DNA of 64,000 nucleotides, from assembly GCA_964584785.1 (NCBI GenBank), contig CAZPBY010000017.1, forward strand, positions 44,951 to 108,950, given 5' to 3'. Origin of the DNA: JAHFTY01 sp964584785. Lineage in GTDB: Bacteria; Acidobacteriota; Terriglobia; 20CM-2-55-15. The notes beneath the pieces were generated by a model. It was given only the letters and a program-made list of their open reading frames with translations. It did not search any database and had not been told where the DNA came from. Below are positions 1 through 9,095 of this stretch, piece after piece. Each line of letters starts with the position of its first letter. Within the stretch, counting starts at the first letter, position 1. Made by a program: the position numbers and the translations under genes.

Positions 1-1
1 C

Positions 2-154
2 CGCTTCCTCGCGATTTACGGCGCCGGCAGAGCAGCCGAAGCTACCAAACAAACGGCGAAGGCGAAGGCCTACTACAAACAGATTGTCGAAATCTGCAAA
101 GACGCTTCGCCGGATCGGCCCGAACTGGCATACGCGAGAAAAATGGCGAAGTGA
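2..154 (+). CDS. C-terminal fragment of an unidentified protein
   Basis: The window opens inside a gene. The frame starting at base 2 is open for 50 codons and ends at the TGA at 152-154. The visible tail is charged and probably helical, rich in Ala, Lys and Tyr, and ends with Ala-Arg-Lys-Met-Ala-Lys. It reads like the last helices of a TPR-like or similar helical protein, but nothing in it identifies a family. The true start lies outside the window. Confidence 0.5.
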   Translation, partial: RFLAIYGAGRAAEATKQTAKAKAYYKQIVEICKDASPDRPELAYARKMAK

Positions 155-392
155 AGAAATAGACCGATCAACTGACGCTGCGAGCAAGAAGCTCGACCGG
201 GTGAAGGACTTCGAGACGATTTTCAATCGCCCGGAATCACCTTCATGTCCCCGGAGTTAACTGAACGAGTCGCAGCGTTAAACGACAAGTCCCGCGGAGC
301 CAATTTCAAAGCCACGCTGCCAACTTCAGCGGTCACGCTGCCGATTTCACGAATCGGTTTGGTATTTGTGTGGTTGTTTCTTGTAACGCAAC

Positions 393-416
393 AGCCCCCG
401 GCCGCAGCCGGGGGCT
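393..416. terminator. Strong GC hairpin, likely terminator
   Basis: A perfect 10-bp inverted repeat (393-402 with 407-416) encloses a 4-base loop, and the plus strand continues with a short T run. It lies 31 bases past the stop of the minus-strand aminotransferase and about 240 bases past the stop of the first plus-strand gene, so it could terminate either. The T tract is weak on the minus side. I see no convincing gene in 155-446 apart from this hairpin. Confidence 0.7.
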
Positions 417-446
417 TTAGGGATTGTGTCGTCGCCAACTGAAGGC

Positions 447-1655
447 TTACGCTCCGCCGACTCCGGCGCTCGTCGATTTGGCGTCGACGAAAATTTCTTT
501 AAAGGCCGCCATGAATTTCCCCATTTCTTCGGCGGTCCCGACGGACACGCGCAGATGTTGCGTCATCGGCGGGAACGGGCGGCCGACGGAAATATTTTTC
601 TTGGCGAAGTCCTGAATCACGCCCTGAACTTCGCGCTTGACGCCGACCATGAAGAAATTGGCGTCCGACGGAATCGACTCGTACCCCAGCGCCTTCAGGT
701 CCGCCATGGTTTTGTTTCGGATTTCGGTGTTCAGCCGCTTCACTTTATCCGCGTTTGCCGTGTCTTTCAGCACCGCGGCACCGGCAAAACGGACGGCAAC
801 GTTGAGGCTTCCGGATTGGAACCGGCGCATTTCCCCAAGCAGATCGGGGCGGGCCAGCGCATATCCGAGCCGCATGCCGGCAAGACCGCCGATCTTCGAG
901 AACGTTCTCGCCACAATCACCGGCCGTCCTTCGATCACGTACTGAATCGACGATTCATAATTCGGATTGTCGACGAAGTGGTGATACGCCTCGTCGATCA
1001 GCACCGGCACATCTTCCGGCAGCCCGTCGAGCAACTGTTTGATGTCTTGTTTGGGGATGATCATGCCGGTCGGATTGTTCGGATTGCAGATGTAAACGAG
1101 ACCGACATCGCGATAGTGCTGCTTCACGGTTCGAATCATCGCCGGAATGTTTTGGCTGTAATCGGGATTGAGGGGCAGCCGGATCGATTCGGCTTTAATG
1201 TTCGTCGCCTGAGAATACACATCGTTGTATGTGGGCTCGACACCAACGACCTTCTTTGCGCGCTCGATCAGGAACGCCGTGCCTGCCAGATGCAGGATCT
1301 CGCCCGAACCGGAACCGAAAAGAATGTGCTCCCGTTTGATACCCGGGTGATACGCGAGCAAAGCATCGTTGAGACCGCCGTCGGGCGCGCCATAGAGATG
1401 CCCGAACTTGAACGAGTCGTTCATCGCCTGTTTGACGTTATCGGCGATACCGTAAGGGTTTTCGTTATTGCTCAGCTTAACAACGGGGACATCGGGATTG
1501 CCGCCGCGTCCTCGCATTCCTGCGGCTCCCTGACCTGGCGCACCGCCGCGCTGTCCTCTACCCTGGGCCGATACTTCTTCTAACGATCCGACATAAGTCA
1601 ATGCCGCAGCCAGTCCACCCATGAAGCTTCGGCGGGTCACGTTCTTCGAGTCCAT
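447..1655 (-). CDS. Tat-exported HisC-like PLP aminotransferase
   Basis: Fold-type I aminotransferase of the histidinol-phosphate aminotransferase type, 402 aa. The N-terminus has a twin-arginine signal (T-R-R-S-F-M at residues 7-12) followed by a hydrophobic stretch and Ala-X-Ala-like residues near 30, so it should act in the periplasm. A Gly/Arg/Gln-rich linker covers about 31-52. Cofactor residues are visible: NPNNPTG at 191-197, Asp221 in DEAY, the Schiff-base Lys254 in TFSKIGG and Arg262 just after. GGAGG 7 bases ahead of the ATG supports the start. Cytosolic HisC has no export signal and normally sits with other his genes, absent here. A role in periplasmic amino-acid or peptide catabolism is inference; the substrate is unknown. 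Confidence 0.85.
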   Translation of the reverse strand: MDSKNVTRRSFMGGLAAALTYVGSLEEVSAQGRGQRGGAPGQGAAGMRGRGGNPDVPVVKLSNNENPYGIADNVKQAMNDSFKFGHLYGAPDGGLNDALLAYHPGIKREHILFGSGSGEILHLAGTAFLIERAKKVVGVEPTYNDVYSQATNIKAESIRLPLNPDYSQNIPAMIRTVKQHYRDVGLVYICNPNNPTGMIIPKQDIKQLLDGLPEDVPVLIDEAYHHFVDNPNYESSIQYVIEGRPVIVARTFSKIGGLAGMRLGYALARPDLLGEMRRFQSGSLNVAVRFAGAAVLKDTANADKVKRLNTEIRNKTMADLKALGYESIPSDANFFMVGVKREVQGVIQDFAKKNISVGRPFPPMTQHLRVSVGTAEEMGKFMAAFKEIFVDAKSTSAGVGGA

Positions 1656-1772
1656 AAAGGAGCCTCCGTTCGAAATGTTGGAAACGGATTTTATGCTACA
1701 ACCAGGGCATTTGCGAAGCTATAATCGCCCCCATTGTTGCCAACCAATTTCGTACTAGAACAGGAGTGAATG

Positions 1773-4052
1773 ATGTCGCGTCGAAAACTTGTTGGAAGGG
1801 CACTCGCCCTCGTGGTGTTGCTTGCCGGGCTGGCGGCGGTGATGCCCCATGGAGTCAGCCAAACTAGTAATCAATATCCTGCGCAACCCAGCACTAAAAG
1901 CGGTGAGTGGCCGATGTACACCGCGGATCTTCGAGGCAGCAAGTACTCGCCTCTCGATCAGATCAACGCCGGCAATTTCAACAAACTCGAAGTGGCGTGG
2001 CGGTTCAAGACCGACAATCTCGGTCCCCGTCCCGAAAACAAGCTCGAAGGGACGCCGCTCATGGTCAAGGGCACCGTTTACGCCACAGCCGGCAGCCGCC
2101 GCGCCGTGGTCGCCCTCGACGGCAAGACTGGCGAACAACTCTGGGTCTACCGGCTGGACGAAGGACGCCGCGCCCAGCTTGCGCCACGGCAGCTTTCCGG
2201 ACGTGGAATCGCCTACTGGACCGACGGCCGAGGTGACGAGCGCATCGTTCTCGTCACGATCGGTTACCGGCTGGTCGAGTTGAACGCCAAGACAGGCCAA
2301 CCGATCATGGCGTTCGGAAAAGAAGGCATGATCGATCTTAAAGATGGTGTCATCGTCGGCAAGGACAAACAGATTGATCTTGAAGCCGGAGAAATCGGAC
2401 TGCACGCGACAGCGACCGTTGTTGGCGACACGATCATCGTGGGCTCTTCGATGGCCGAAGGTCTCGGTTACCGGTTCAGCATGAACGCAAAGGGTCTTGT
2501 CCGAGCTTACGACGCGAAGACCGGCAAGCTGATCTGGCGCTTCAACACGATTCCCAAACCCGGCGAGTTCGGTAACGACACGTGGGAAAACGGATCGTGG
2601 GAATGGACCGGCAATGTCGGCGTCTGGTCGCAGATTACGGTCGACCCGGATCTTGGACTCGTTTATCTGCCCGTCGAAACTCCGACAATCGACGAGTATG
2701 GTGGCAACAGACCGGGAAACAATCTCTTCGCGGAAAGCCTCGTTGCGGTGGATCTGAAGACCGGAGTCCGGAAGTGGCACTTCCAGCTCGTCCATCATCC
2801 ACTGTGGGATCACGATATTTCTTCGGCGCCGTTACTCGTGGATGCCACGATCAACGGAACGCCGCGAAAGCTGGTGGCACAACCGACGAAGCAAGGCTGG
2901 CTCTACGTTTTCGATCGCACGAACGGTCAGCCGATCTGGCCGATGCCGGAAACAGCGGTTCCACAGTCCGACGTCGCGTACGAAAAGACATCTCCCACCC
3001 AGCCGATCCCCAGCAAGCCCGCGCCATACTCGCGAACGTATGTTTCGACGAACGACGTCATCGATTTCACTCCGGCATTGCGGGCGCAGGCGTTGGAGAA
3101 CCTCAAGAAGTATCGTTGGGAACAATCGCCGTTCGTTCCTCCGACCGGTCCGCAGAGCGACAAGCTCGGTTCGATCAACATCGGCAACACGCTCGGCGGT
3201 ATCAACTGGGCGGGCGCCGGTTTCGATCCCGAGACGGCGACGTTCTACGGTCAGGCATCGAACGCATCCATCACTGCGGCGAGCCACAGCGAAGCCTACC
3301 TGGCAGCAGTGAGTCCTGAAACACAATCGAAGAATCGCATTCCGATTTGGGAAAGTCCGAACTATGGCCGTCCTGGTGGAACCGCAGCTGTCGGCGCGCC
3401 CGGTGGCGCGGGTGGCGGTGCCGCGCCTGCTGCAGGCGCCGGACGTGGTGCAGCGCCAGAAGCCGGTGCGGGACGTGGTCAACGAGGCGGTGGTGCCGGT
3501 GCAGCAGCTGCCGGTCAACGCGGCGCTGCTCCTGCCGCCGGAGGCCGTGGCGGTGAAGGTGGTGGACGCGGCGCAATGACGCAGGGACTTGAAGGGTTGC
3601 CGATCGTGAAACCGCCCTACGGTGTCGTGGCAGGAATCGATCTGACCACCGGCAATACGAAGTTCCAGGTCCCCCACGGCGACACACCGGACAACATTCG
3701 CGCGGCGCTCGATCGGCTTGGGATCAAGTACGAAGGCAAGACCGGACAGACATCCGTTCAGGCCGGCGTCCTGATCACCAAGACCCTGCTCGTCGTGGGC
3801 GATACGCAGTTGACCACCACGCCGGAACACCCGCGCGGCGCGTTGCTGCGAGCATACGACAAGCAAACTGGTAAGGAAGTGGGCGGCGTTCTGATGCAGG
3901 CGCCTCAGAGCGGATCGCCGATGACCTACATGATCGACGGCAGGCAGTACATCATCGTCGCTACCAGCGGCGGTGCAGCAACCGGCGAATACGTGGCATT
4001 TGCGCTGCCGCAATCGGAGCTTCCGAAAACGACAGCGGCCGGTCAGAAGTAA
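1773..4052 (+). CDS. PQQ-dependent propeller dehydrogenase (exported)
   Basis: Quinoprotein alcohol/glucose dehydrogenase-like protein, about 759 aa. A hydrophobic signal peptide covers roughly residues 5-30, followed by an 8-bladed propeller with tryptophan-docking repeats (forms of V-x-A-L-D-x-K-T-G-x-x-x-W). It should oxidise an alcohol or sugar in the periplasm with PQQ and pass electrons to the respiratory chain. No CXXCH is present, so it lacks its own haem. About 65 residues of Gly/Ala/Arg low-complexity sequence (bases 3373-3575) interrupt a blade near residue 535. Two ATGs overlap at 1770 and 1773; GGAG at 1763-1766 is 6 bases from the second, which I prefer. The gene diverges from the aminotransferase across 117 bases that should hold both promoters. 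Confidence 0.85.
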   Translation: MSRRKLVGRALALVVLLAGLAAVMPHGVSQTSNQYPAQPSTKSGEWPMYTADLRGSKYSPLDQINAGNFNKLEVAWRFKTDNLGPRPENKLEGTPLMVKGTVYATAGSRRAVVALDGKTGEQLWVYRLDEGRRAQLAPRQLSGRGIAYWTDGRGDERIVLVTIGYRLVELNAKTGQPIMAFGKEGMIDLKDGVIVGKDKQIDLEAGEIGLHATATVVGDTIIVGSSMAEGLGYRFSMNAKGLVRAYDAKTGKLIWRFNTIPKPGEFGNDTWENGSWEWTGNVGVWSQITVDPDLGLVYLPVETPTIDEYGGNRPGNNLFAESLVAVDLKTGVRKWHFQLVHHPLWDHDISSAPLLVDATINGTPRKLVAQPTKQGWLYVFDRTNGQPIWPMPETAVPQSDVAYEKTSPTQPIPSKPAPYSRTYVSTNDVIDFTPALRAQALENLKKYRWEQSPFVPPTGPQSDKLGSINIGNTLGGINWAGAGFDPETATFYGQASNASITAASHSEAYLAAVSPETQSKNRIPIWESPNYGRPGGTAAVGAPGGAGGGAAPAAGAGRGAAPEAGAGRGQRGGGAGAAAAGQRGAAPAAGGRGGEGGGRGAMTQGLEGLPIVKPPYGVVAGIDLTTGNTKFQVPHGDTPDNIRAALDRLGIKYEGKTGQTSVQAGVLITKTLLVVGDTQLTTTPEHPRGALLRAYDKQTGKEVGGVLMQAPQSGSPMTYMIDGRQYIIVATSGGAATGEYVAFALPQSELPKTTAAGQK

Positions 4053-4065
4053 CCCGACAGGTTTC

Positions 4066-4141
4066 TCATGAAGCCCGTCGAGATTTGGGGACGCACACCT
4101 GAATTGCGGTGTGCGTCCCCAAATCTCGACGGGCTTCATGA
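4066..4141. repeat. Type 1 palindrome, variant interior
   Basis: Perfect 34-bp inverted repeat (4066-4099 with 4108-4141) and 8-base loop, starting 14 bases after a stop codon. The outer 11 bases GAAGCCCGTCG are those of the other type 1 elements, but the inner arm (a T-G-rich stretch with GGGGACGCACACC) is unrelated to theirs while still exactly self-complementary. As RNA it would form a very stable hairpin and could end or protect the upstream transcript. Confidence 0.9.
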
Positions 4142-4181
4142 CTAAATGTTCAAGTAAAACTCCGAATCCGATGGAGGAAAA

Positions 4182-5258
4182 ATGGTCAAGATTCGAACCC
4201 TGTTCTGCGCAACACTGGTGATCGTGCTTTTCGCGGCGATCGGAATAGCGCAATTAACTTCAAGCTTGAAACCGGGCAAGGCCGACCTCAAATCCGCGGG
4301 TCCCCTGGCTTTCGCGCCGGAAGGCATTCTGCTCGTGGGCGATTCGATGGCCGCCGCGGTTTATGCGATCGACACGCAGGACCGAACCCCTTCAACGGCA
4401 TCGACGGTCGACGTCAAGGACGTCGGCGACAAAGTTGCGGCGCTGCTGGGCACGACTGCCGATCAAATCATGATCAATGATCTGGCCGTGAATCCGATCT
4501 CACACAAGATCTATCTCTCCATATCCCGCGGACGAGGACCGACCGCAGCACCGGTTATTGTGCGAATGGAGACCACAGGCAAACTGGAAGAAGTCGCTCT
4601 GGAGAACGTGCGGTATTCGAAGGCTCTGCTCCCCAATGCCGCGGAAGGGGCTCGTGAACGGCCGGAATCCATCACGGATCTGGCTTTCGTCGACAATCAG
4701 GTTATCGTCGCCGGTTTGTCCAGTGAAGAATTCTCATCGAACCTGCGGTCGATTCCGTTCCCGTTTCAAACGGTCTCGAAGGGCAGCAACATCGAGATCT
4801 GGCACGGCTCGCACGGACGATTCGAGACGAACTCCCCGGTCCGTACGTTTGTTCCTTATCAGTACAAACAGGAACAATTGATCCTGGCTGCTTACACGTG
4901 CACGCCTCTGGTCAAGTTCCCGTTGAAGCAACTTCAGCCGGGTTCCAAGGTTCAGGGCACGACGATCGCGGAGATGGGCGCCGGCAATCGTCCCATCGAC
5001 ATGATTGTTTATTCAAAGGGCGGCAAGGATTACCTGCTGATGAGCAACAACAGCCTTGGCGTGACGAAAATGTCGACCGAAAGGTTGGAAACGTACAACG
5101 CCATCACCACACCCATTTCCGGCAAAGCGGGCGTTCCGTACGAGACACTCGATCTGAAAGGCGTCGAGCAGCTGGACAAGCTCGACAACAACACCGCAGT
5201 CGTGCTGCAAAAAAGCGCCACCGGATCGATCGGCATCCGCTCGATCGCTCTGCCGTAA
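4182..5258 (+). CDS. Secreted protein of unknown function
   Basis: 358 aa with a clear signal peptide (residues 1-23, ending I-G-I-A-Q). The mature part is rich in beta-strand patterns such as P-L-A-F-A-P-E-G-I-L-L-V-G-D and N-D-L-A-V-N-P, like a WD/SMP-30-style propeller in which strands alternate with D/G turns. No catalytic motif or cysteine pattern identifies an enzyme; the single Cys pair is not CXXC. GGAGG at 4173-4177 lies just ahead of the ATG. The gene stands between two type 1 palindromes, the second beginning at the base after its stop. It is followed in the same direction by another secreted unknown protein, possibly its partner. Confidence 0.7.
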   Translation: MVKIRTLFCATLVIVLFAAIGIAQLTSSLKPGKADLKSAGPLAFAPEGILLVGDSMAAAVYAIDTQDRTPSTASTVDVKDVGDKVAALLGTTADQIMINDLAVNPISHKIYLSISRGRGPTAAPVIVRMETTGKLEEVALENVRYSKALLPNAAEGARERPESITDLAFVDNQVIVAGLSSEEFSSNLRSIPFPFQTVSKGSNIEIWHGSHGRFETNSPVRTFVPYQYKQEQLILAAYTCTPLVKFPLKQLQPGSKVQGTTIAEMGAGNRPIDMIVYSKGGKDYLLMSNNSLGVTKMSTERLETYNAITTPISGKAGVPYETLDLKGVEQLDKLDNNTAVVLQKSATGSIGIRSIALP

Positions 5259-5353
5259 CGTCACGAAGCCCGTCGCTGCGCTCCGGGTTCTGTACATGCT
5301 GTCGCTCGAATACAGTGTTCAGAACCCGGAGCGCAGCGACGGGCTTCGTGACG
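5259..5353. repeat. Type 1 palindrome, 27-base loop
   Basis: Perfect 34-bp arms (5259-5292 and 5320-5353) around a 27-base loop. The left arm begins at the first base after the TAA of the preceding gene. The arm holds the family core CACGAAGCCCGTCG followed by CTGCGCTCCGGGTTCTG. Its loop resembles, in reverse orientation, the loop of the copy at 31409 (shared ATTCGAG). Confidence 0.95.
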
Positions 5354-5366
5354 AATAACTGAAGAA

Positions 5367-6440
5367 ATGCCCTTACTCTCGTTATTCATCAGCCTCATAG
5401 CCACTCTCCTTCCACAGGAGAACATCAGCGTTCGCTACGACAATACGGCAGTTCACATCACGGGTTGGATCGACGCAGCTCGCGACAAAGACAATTGGCA
5501 AAACATCGTCAACGTATACGTCGATTCCAATGTGAAAGACATTCCTCCGATCTCCGGCCAGCGGACGCAACAAGGCAGCGACATTCTATTCACTCCGCGT
5601 TACGGCCTTCAGGCCGGCGTTCGTTACCGCGTTGTTCTGCAGATTCCCGGACGCGACGTCATTACACGTTACTTCGAAACACCCAAACGGGACATGACGC
5701 CGACGACATCGGTCGAGCATATCTATCCGTCCGGCGACGTCCTGCCCGAAAACCAGCTCAAGTTTTACATCCACTTTTCCGCGCCGATGAGTCGCGGAGA
5801 GGCGTACAGCAGAATTCATTTGCTCGATGAATCCGGATCTCCTGTGCAGATGCCTTTTCTGGAACTGGAGCAGGAACTCTGGGACGCGTCGGCACAGCGT
5901 CTGACCTTGTTCTTCGATCCCGGCCGGATCAAACGCGATGTTCTGCCGAATCAGGAGATGGGACCGCCAATCCAGTCGGGACACCAATACACGCTCGTTG
6001 TCGATCGCCAGTGGCCGGACGCGGAAGGAAAGCCGTTAAAAGCCGACTTGAGGAAGCCGTTCAAGGTTGGTCCTGCCGACAGAAGTCCGCTCGACTTGAA
6101 GTCCTGGAAGATTGCGCCACCGGCCGCGGGAACGATGAACCCACTGCGGGTGGATTTTCCCGAGCCGCTCGATCACGCGCTGATGCTTCGTCAGTTGGAA
6201 GTTATCGACGCGGCAGGAAACGTGGTGGATGGAACCATCCAGACAGAGCGTGAGGAAACATCGTGGCTGTTCACGCCGCGCGCTACATGGAAGCGCGGAA
6301 CTCACGGCTTACGCGTCGGAATCAACATCGCCGATCTTGCCGGCAACATGATCGACCGCCCTTTCGAAGTCGACCGTTTCGACACAGTCACCGAAAAGAT
6401 TGCACGCGAAACTCGTATGGTTCCTTTCATTGTGAAGTAA
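5367..6440 (+). CDS. Secreted protein with Ig-like fold
   Basis: 357 aa, short signal peptide (residues 1-16). Two segments resemble bacterial Ig-like (SbsA-type) beta-sandwiches: one near residues 100-230 with F-Y-I-H-F-S-A-P-M, the typical 'like-sign edge strand' of these domains, and another near 250-340 ending in a D-x-A-G-N-M motif. No catalytic residues were recognised; a structural or binding role at the cell surface is an inference. It lies 13 bases after a type 1 palindrome and downstream of another secreted unknown gene. Its last 14 bases overlap the 3' end of the convergent gene at 6427-8103. No good Shine-Dalgarno is visible; the start is the first ATG after the palindrome. Confidence 0.65.
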   Translation: MPLLSLFISLIATLLPQENISVRYDNTAVHITGWIDAARDKDNWQNIVNVYVDSNVKDIPPISGQRTQQGSDILFTPRYGLQAGVRYRVVLQIPGRDVITRYFETPKRDMTPTTSVEHIYPSGDVLPENQLKFYIHFSAPMSRGEAYSRIHLLDESGSPVQMPFLELEQELWDASAQRLTLFFDPGRIKRDVLPNQEMGPPIQSGHQYTLVVDRQWPDAEGKPLKADLRKPFKVGPADRSPLDLKSWKIAPPAAGTMNPLRVDFPEPLDHALMLRQLEVIDAAGNVVDGTIQTEREETSWLFTPRATWKRGTHGLRVGINIADLAGNMIDRPFEVDRFDTVTEKIARETRMVPFIVK

Positions 6441-8103
6441 TCAGCAATGCCGTCGTCGCCCAGCCGCACGTGGAGATGTGTTCGGCGTAACTGCGGCCTC
6501 CGGCGGGCCGCGTTGTCTCGATCCACCCGCCGTCCGGCAGCTGCATCGATATCAGGTACTCGCGTCCACGCCGGATGCGTTCGCCAATGCCGGCGCGATC
6601 CTTCACATCGGCCAAAGCAAGAACAGCGATAGCCGTGTCGAACACTTCTGTTGGCGACTTTGGATAAGGTCCCCAGCCGCCATCCGATGCCTGAGCACCG
6701 GTGATGAAATCGAGAGCCTCTGTGGCACGAGCGGTTTCTTCCGCACGGGTGGCTTTGGCAAAAGCCATCACGATCGCGGCTGCGTTCATCACGTTCGCGA
6801 TCGGAGCGTGGAGAAGAAATCCATCGGCGCGTTCGATCGCGGCCGACACCGATGATTCCGCGCCTCGCTGCAACACCTGGCGCGCCATGTAGGTGGCAAG
6901 CACGGGGCCGTATCTTGCCGGCGCAGCGACGATGGACTCGGTATCCACGGTCCACGCGCCGCCGGCGTCCTGTGAAACCAGCAAGGATTCGACAGCGCTC
7001 TGAACAACCGCTTTGTCGGTGATGATTCCGGCGTCGAACGCGGCCACCAGTGCGCCGGCGAATTCGATCCGGGCGAGCCGCTTGTCACTGAAACCGGCAT
7101 CGCCTTTGTTGTTGTCCCACGCCTCGGGTTTCTTTAGCCACTCCGTCGTATCCCGCAATGACGAATCCGGAACCGAAAAAGACATCGATTTCGCCAGATA
7201 CAACGCCCGCGCTCCATCGCCATTGTTGTGGCATGAGAAACACCCGTTGTCGCGGGACCACGACGGCACTTCACGCGACAGGTATTGCACGGCCAGCGCA
7301 GTGGGATCCGCCTTTTGCGGCGCCGGCCGACCGTTAGCCACAGCGCGCTCCGCTTCGGCGTTAATCGCTGGAAGCGAAGCCGCATCGCCAAACGTCAGCC
7401 GGACTTCGGACCGGGCTTCTTTTCCATCGGACAAAATGTAGTACGCACGGTTGGCGAACACGTTCCCGCGGCACAGCAGGAATCTGTACGTCAGCTCGGG
7501 ACCGCTCAGCGCCTTGCAGGAAAACTGTGCTTTGACAGAGCGCTCGGGTTTGCTCGTTAATCGCGGAGGTTGCAGCGAGTATGTGGGACTGGCGAGACCG
7601 TCGTGCACAAGATAAAGATAGGGTAGTTCAAAGGTGTAAGCCTGTGCGGCGCGATTGAAAGTCACACCGACAGGGTTGTTATTCCTGACAACGATCTCTG
7701 AAAACGGGATGTTTCCGTCGCGGAAACTCTTTACACTTTCCACAATCGGATAGGTTGTTGCGACCTTTAACCCGCCGGTCTTTCCATCGCAGATTCCCGA
7801 AAACACGAATTTCACCAGATCGCGTTTTACATCCTCGATCGTGTCGTAATGCCAGTTGCCTAATGATCTGTTGTCATTCAGAAATGCAACCTGCTTCCAT
7901 TCTCCAGCTTGTCCGCTGAGATCGGAACACTCGATCGCCTTCGATTGCTGGAACGCGCGTTCCAACTCCGAACGTTCCAATCCTCCAAACAGGGTGCGCA
8001 AATCCTGGAAGAACTTGGATCCGAATGGGACCCGATCGTTTTGCGCCGTCGCCCCTGCGGCGATCAACCCAAAGACTAAGGTGAGAAGTGGTGCGCGTTT
8101 CAC
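6427..8103 (-). CDS. Secreted haem c protein with cyclase-like toroid
   Basis: 558 aa, GTG start, signal peptide 1-20 (A-A-G-A-T-A-Q). A beta-rich N-terminal part (about 30-230) precedes one c-type haem site, Cys288-X-X-Cys291-His292. Residues about 330-558 carry repeats with the D-G-G-W / G-G-A-W pattern of prenyltransferase and squalene-oxidase alpha/alpha toroids (D-A-G-G-A-W, S-D-G-G-W-G, P-D-G-G-W). The acidic DXDD motif of true cyclases is not visible, so cyclisation is unlikely. A periplasmic electron-transfer or sensory protein using the toroid as scaffold is a more cautious reading. Its 3' end overlaps that of the convergent gene by 14 bases. Confidence 0.75.
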   Translation of the reverse strand: MKRAPLLTLVFGLIAAGATAQNDRVPFGSKFFQDLRTLFGGLERSELERAFQQSKAIECSDLSGQAGEWKQVAFLNDNRSLGNWHYDTIEDVKRDLVKFVFSGICDGKTGGLKVATTYPIVESVKSFRDGNIPFSEIVVRNNNPVGVTFNRAAQAYTFELPYLYLVHDGLASPTYSLQPPRLTSKPERSVKAQFSCKALSGPELTYRFLLCRGNVFANRAYYILSDGKEARSEVRLTFGDAASLPAINAEAERAVANGRPAPQKADPTALAVQYLSREVPSWSRDNGCFSCHNNGDGARALYLAKSMSFSVPDSSLRDTTEWLKKPEAWDNNKGDAGFSDKRLARIEFAGALVAAFDAGIITDKAVVQSAVESLLVSQDAGGAWTVDTESIVAAPARYGPVLATYMARQVLQRGAESSVSAAIERADGFLLHAPIANVMNAAAIVMAFAKATRAEETARATEALDFITGAQASDGGWGPYPKSPTEVFDTAIAVLALADVKDRAGIGERIRRGREYLISMQLPDGGWIETTRPAGGRSYAEHISTCGWATTALLITSQ

Positions 8104-8160
8104 TCGGCGGTAGTTTAAGCGGATTTCTCGGCGGGAAGCAAAACCGGCTGGCGTTGAGGG

Positions 8161-8868
8161 TTACTTCGAAATCTGAGCGTTGAGCACGAATCGGATGCCA
8201 TTGAGATAGCACTCGTGCTGAGTACGCTCGACGTTCTTTCGGATGACCGTGGATAGTTCGACCTCGGGATCATCGATGACGGCGGAAATCCCGTTGATCA
8301 AACCCTCCAATCGTTGAACCTCTTCGGTCACTGCGTTGCTGTTGACGGATATTGCACCCTCGACGTGGGCTTCCTTCAACGCCGCAATCGCCTTCTCGGC
8401 TTCCGACTGAGTCGCAGCCTGAAGGCGAGCCAGTTGATCTAACTCTTCGCGGAGCCTGGCGCGGTCTGTCTCCAAATCGATCGAAGCTTGCATCACAGTG
8501 GCCAATTCCGCAGCGAGCCGATTGCGTTCTTCTTCGGCCTGTTGGGTGAGTTCGCGGATGCGCGCGTCGAACTGTTCCTTGAGTTCTCTTTGATGCTCGG
8601 AGATTGTCTTTTCGAGATTTTGGGCGGCCTGTTCCTGTAAAACAGCCGTCGTTCCGTGCACGGCCTCACGAAGCCGGTCGTGAAAATCCGCGTCCATTGC
8701 CCGGACATCGTTGATGGTCCGGTCGATCAGAGTCGCCAGCGTGGACAAACGATCCAGAACGCGATCCGTTCCGGCTGATTCCGCGGCGGCCGAATCCGTG
8801 CCGGATGGTTCCATAGGCTTACCGCTGGAAGTGGCAATTACTTCAACAGGATATGTTTGAGTGCTCAT
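8161..8868 (-). CDS. Coiled-coil protein of unknown function
   Basis: 235 aa with no signal peptide or membrane segment. Residues about 70-175 form a long Glu/Arg/Gln/Leu-rich heptad region typical of a coiled coil. The low-complexity N-terminus is rich in Ser, Thr and Ala. The C-terminal 60 residues look folded and contain E-V-Q-R-L-E-G-L-I-N and a segment ending in H-E-C-Y-L-N-G-I. The gene is divergent from the small zinc protein downstream. No family was recognised; a scaffold or cytoskeletal role is possible but unsupported. Confidence 0.6.
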   Translation of the reverse strand: MSTQTYPVEVIATSSGKPMEPSGTDSAAAESAGTDRVLDRLSTLATLIDRTINDVRAMDADFHDRLREAVHGTTAVLQEQAAQNLEKTISEHQRELKEQFDARIRELTQQAEEERNRLAAELATVMQASIDLETDRARLREELDQLARLQAATQSEAEKAIAALKEAHVEGAISVNSNAVTEEVQRLEGLINGISAVIDDPEVELSTVIRKNVERTQHECYLNGIRFVLNAQISK

Positions 8869-9095
8869 TGCTCTTTCGGGTGTCCTACCTCCTAAAGGTG
8901 GCGATTTCGCGCTCTAAAGATACATCCCCCAAAAAACAACCGGAGCCGGAACAAAACGTTTTTCTCTCTCGTGCCCTGCCGCAAGGCCTATTGTATTTTT
9001 CTTACGGCGATTCGGCACTTTGTCATATGAGCATGAGCGCAACACGGCGCGCATTCGATCACTCGCTGACGACCATCAAGCAGGAGCCGGACCGC

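Noticed and set aside
4185..4200. A T-loop-like string (GATTCGAACC) hinting at a tRNA
   Set aside because: It falls at the start of the secreted protein gene, directly behind its ribosome site, and no acceptor or anticodon stem can be formed around it.
2832..4253. A 473-codon minus-strand frame opposite the PQQ dehydrogenase
   Set aside because: It spans the 4066 palindrome and runs opposite the start of the next gene; there is no start context and no domain.
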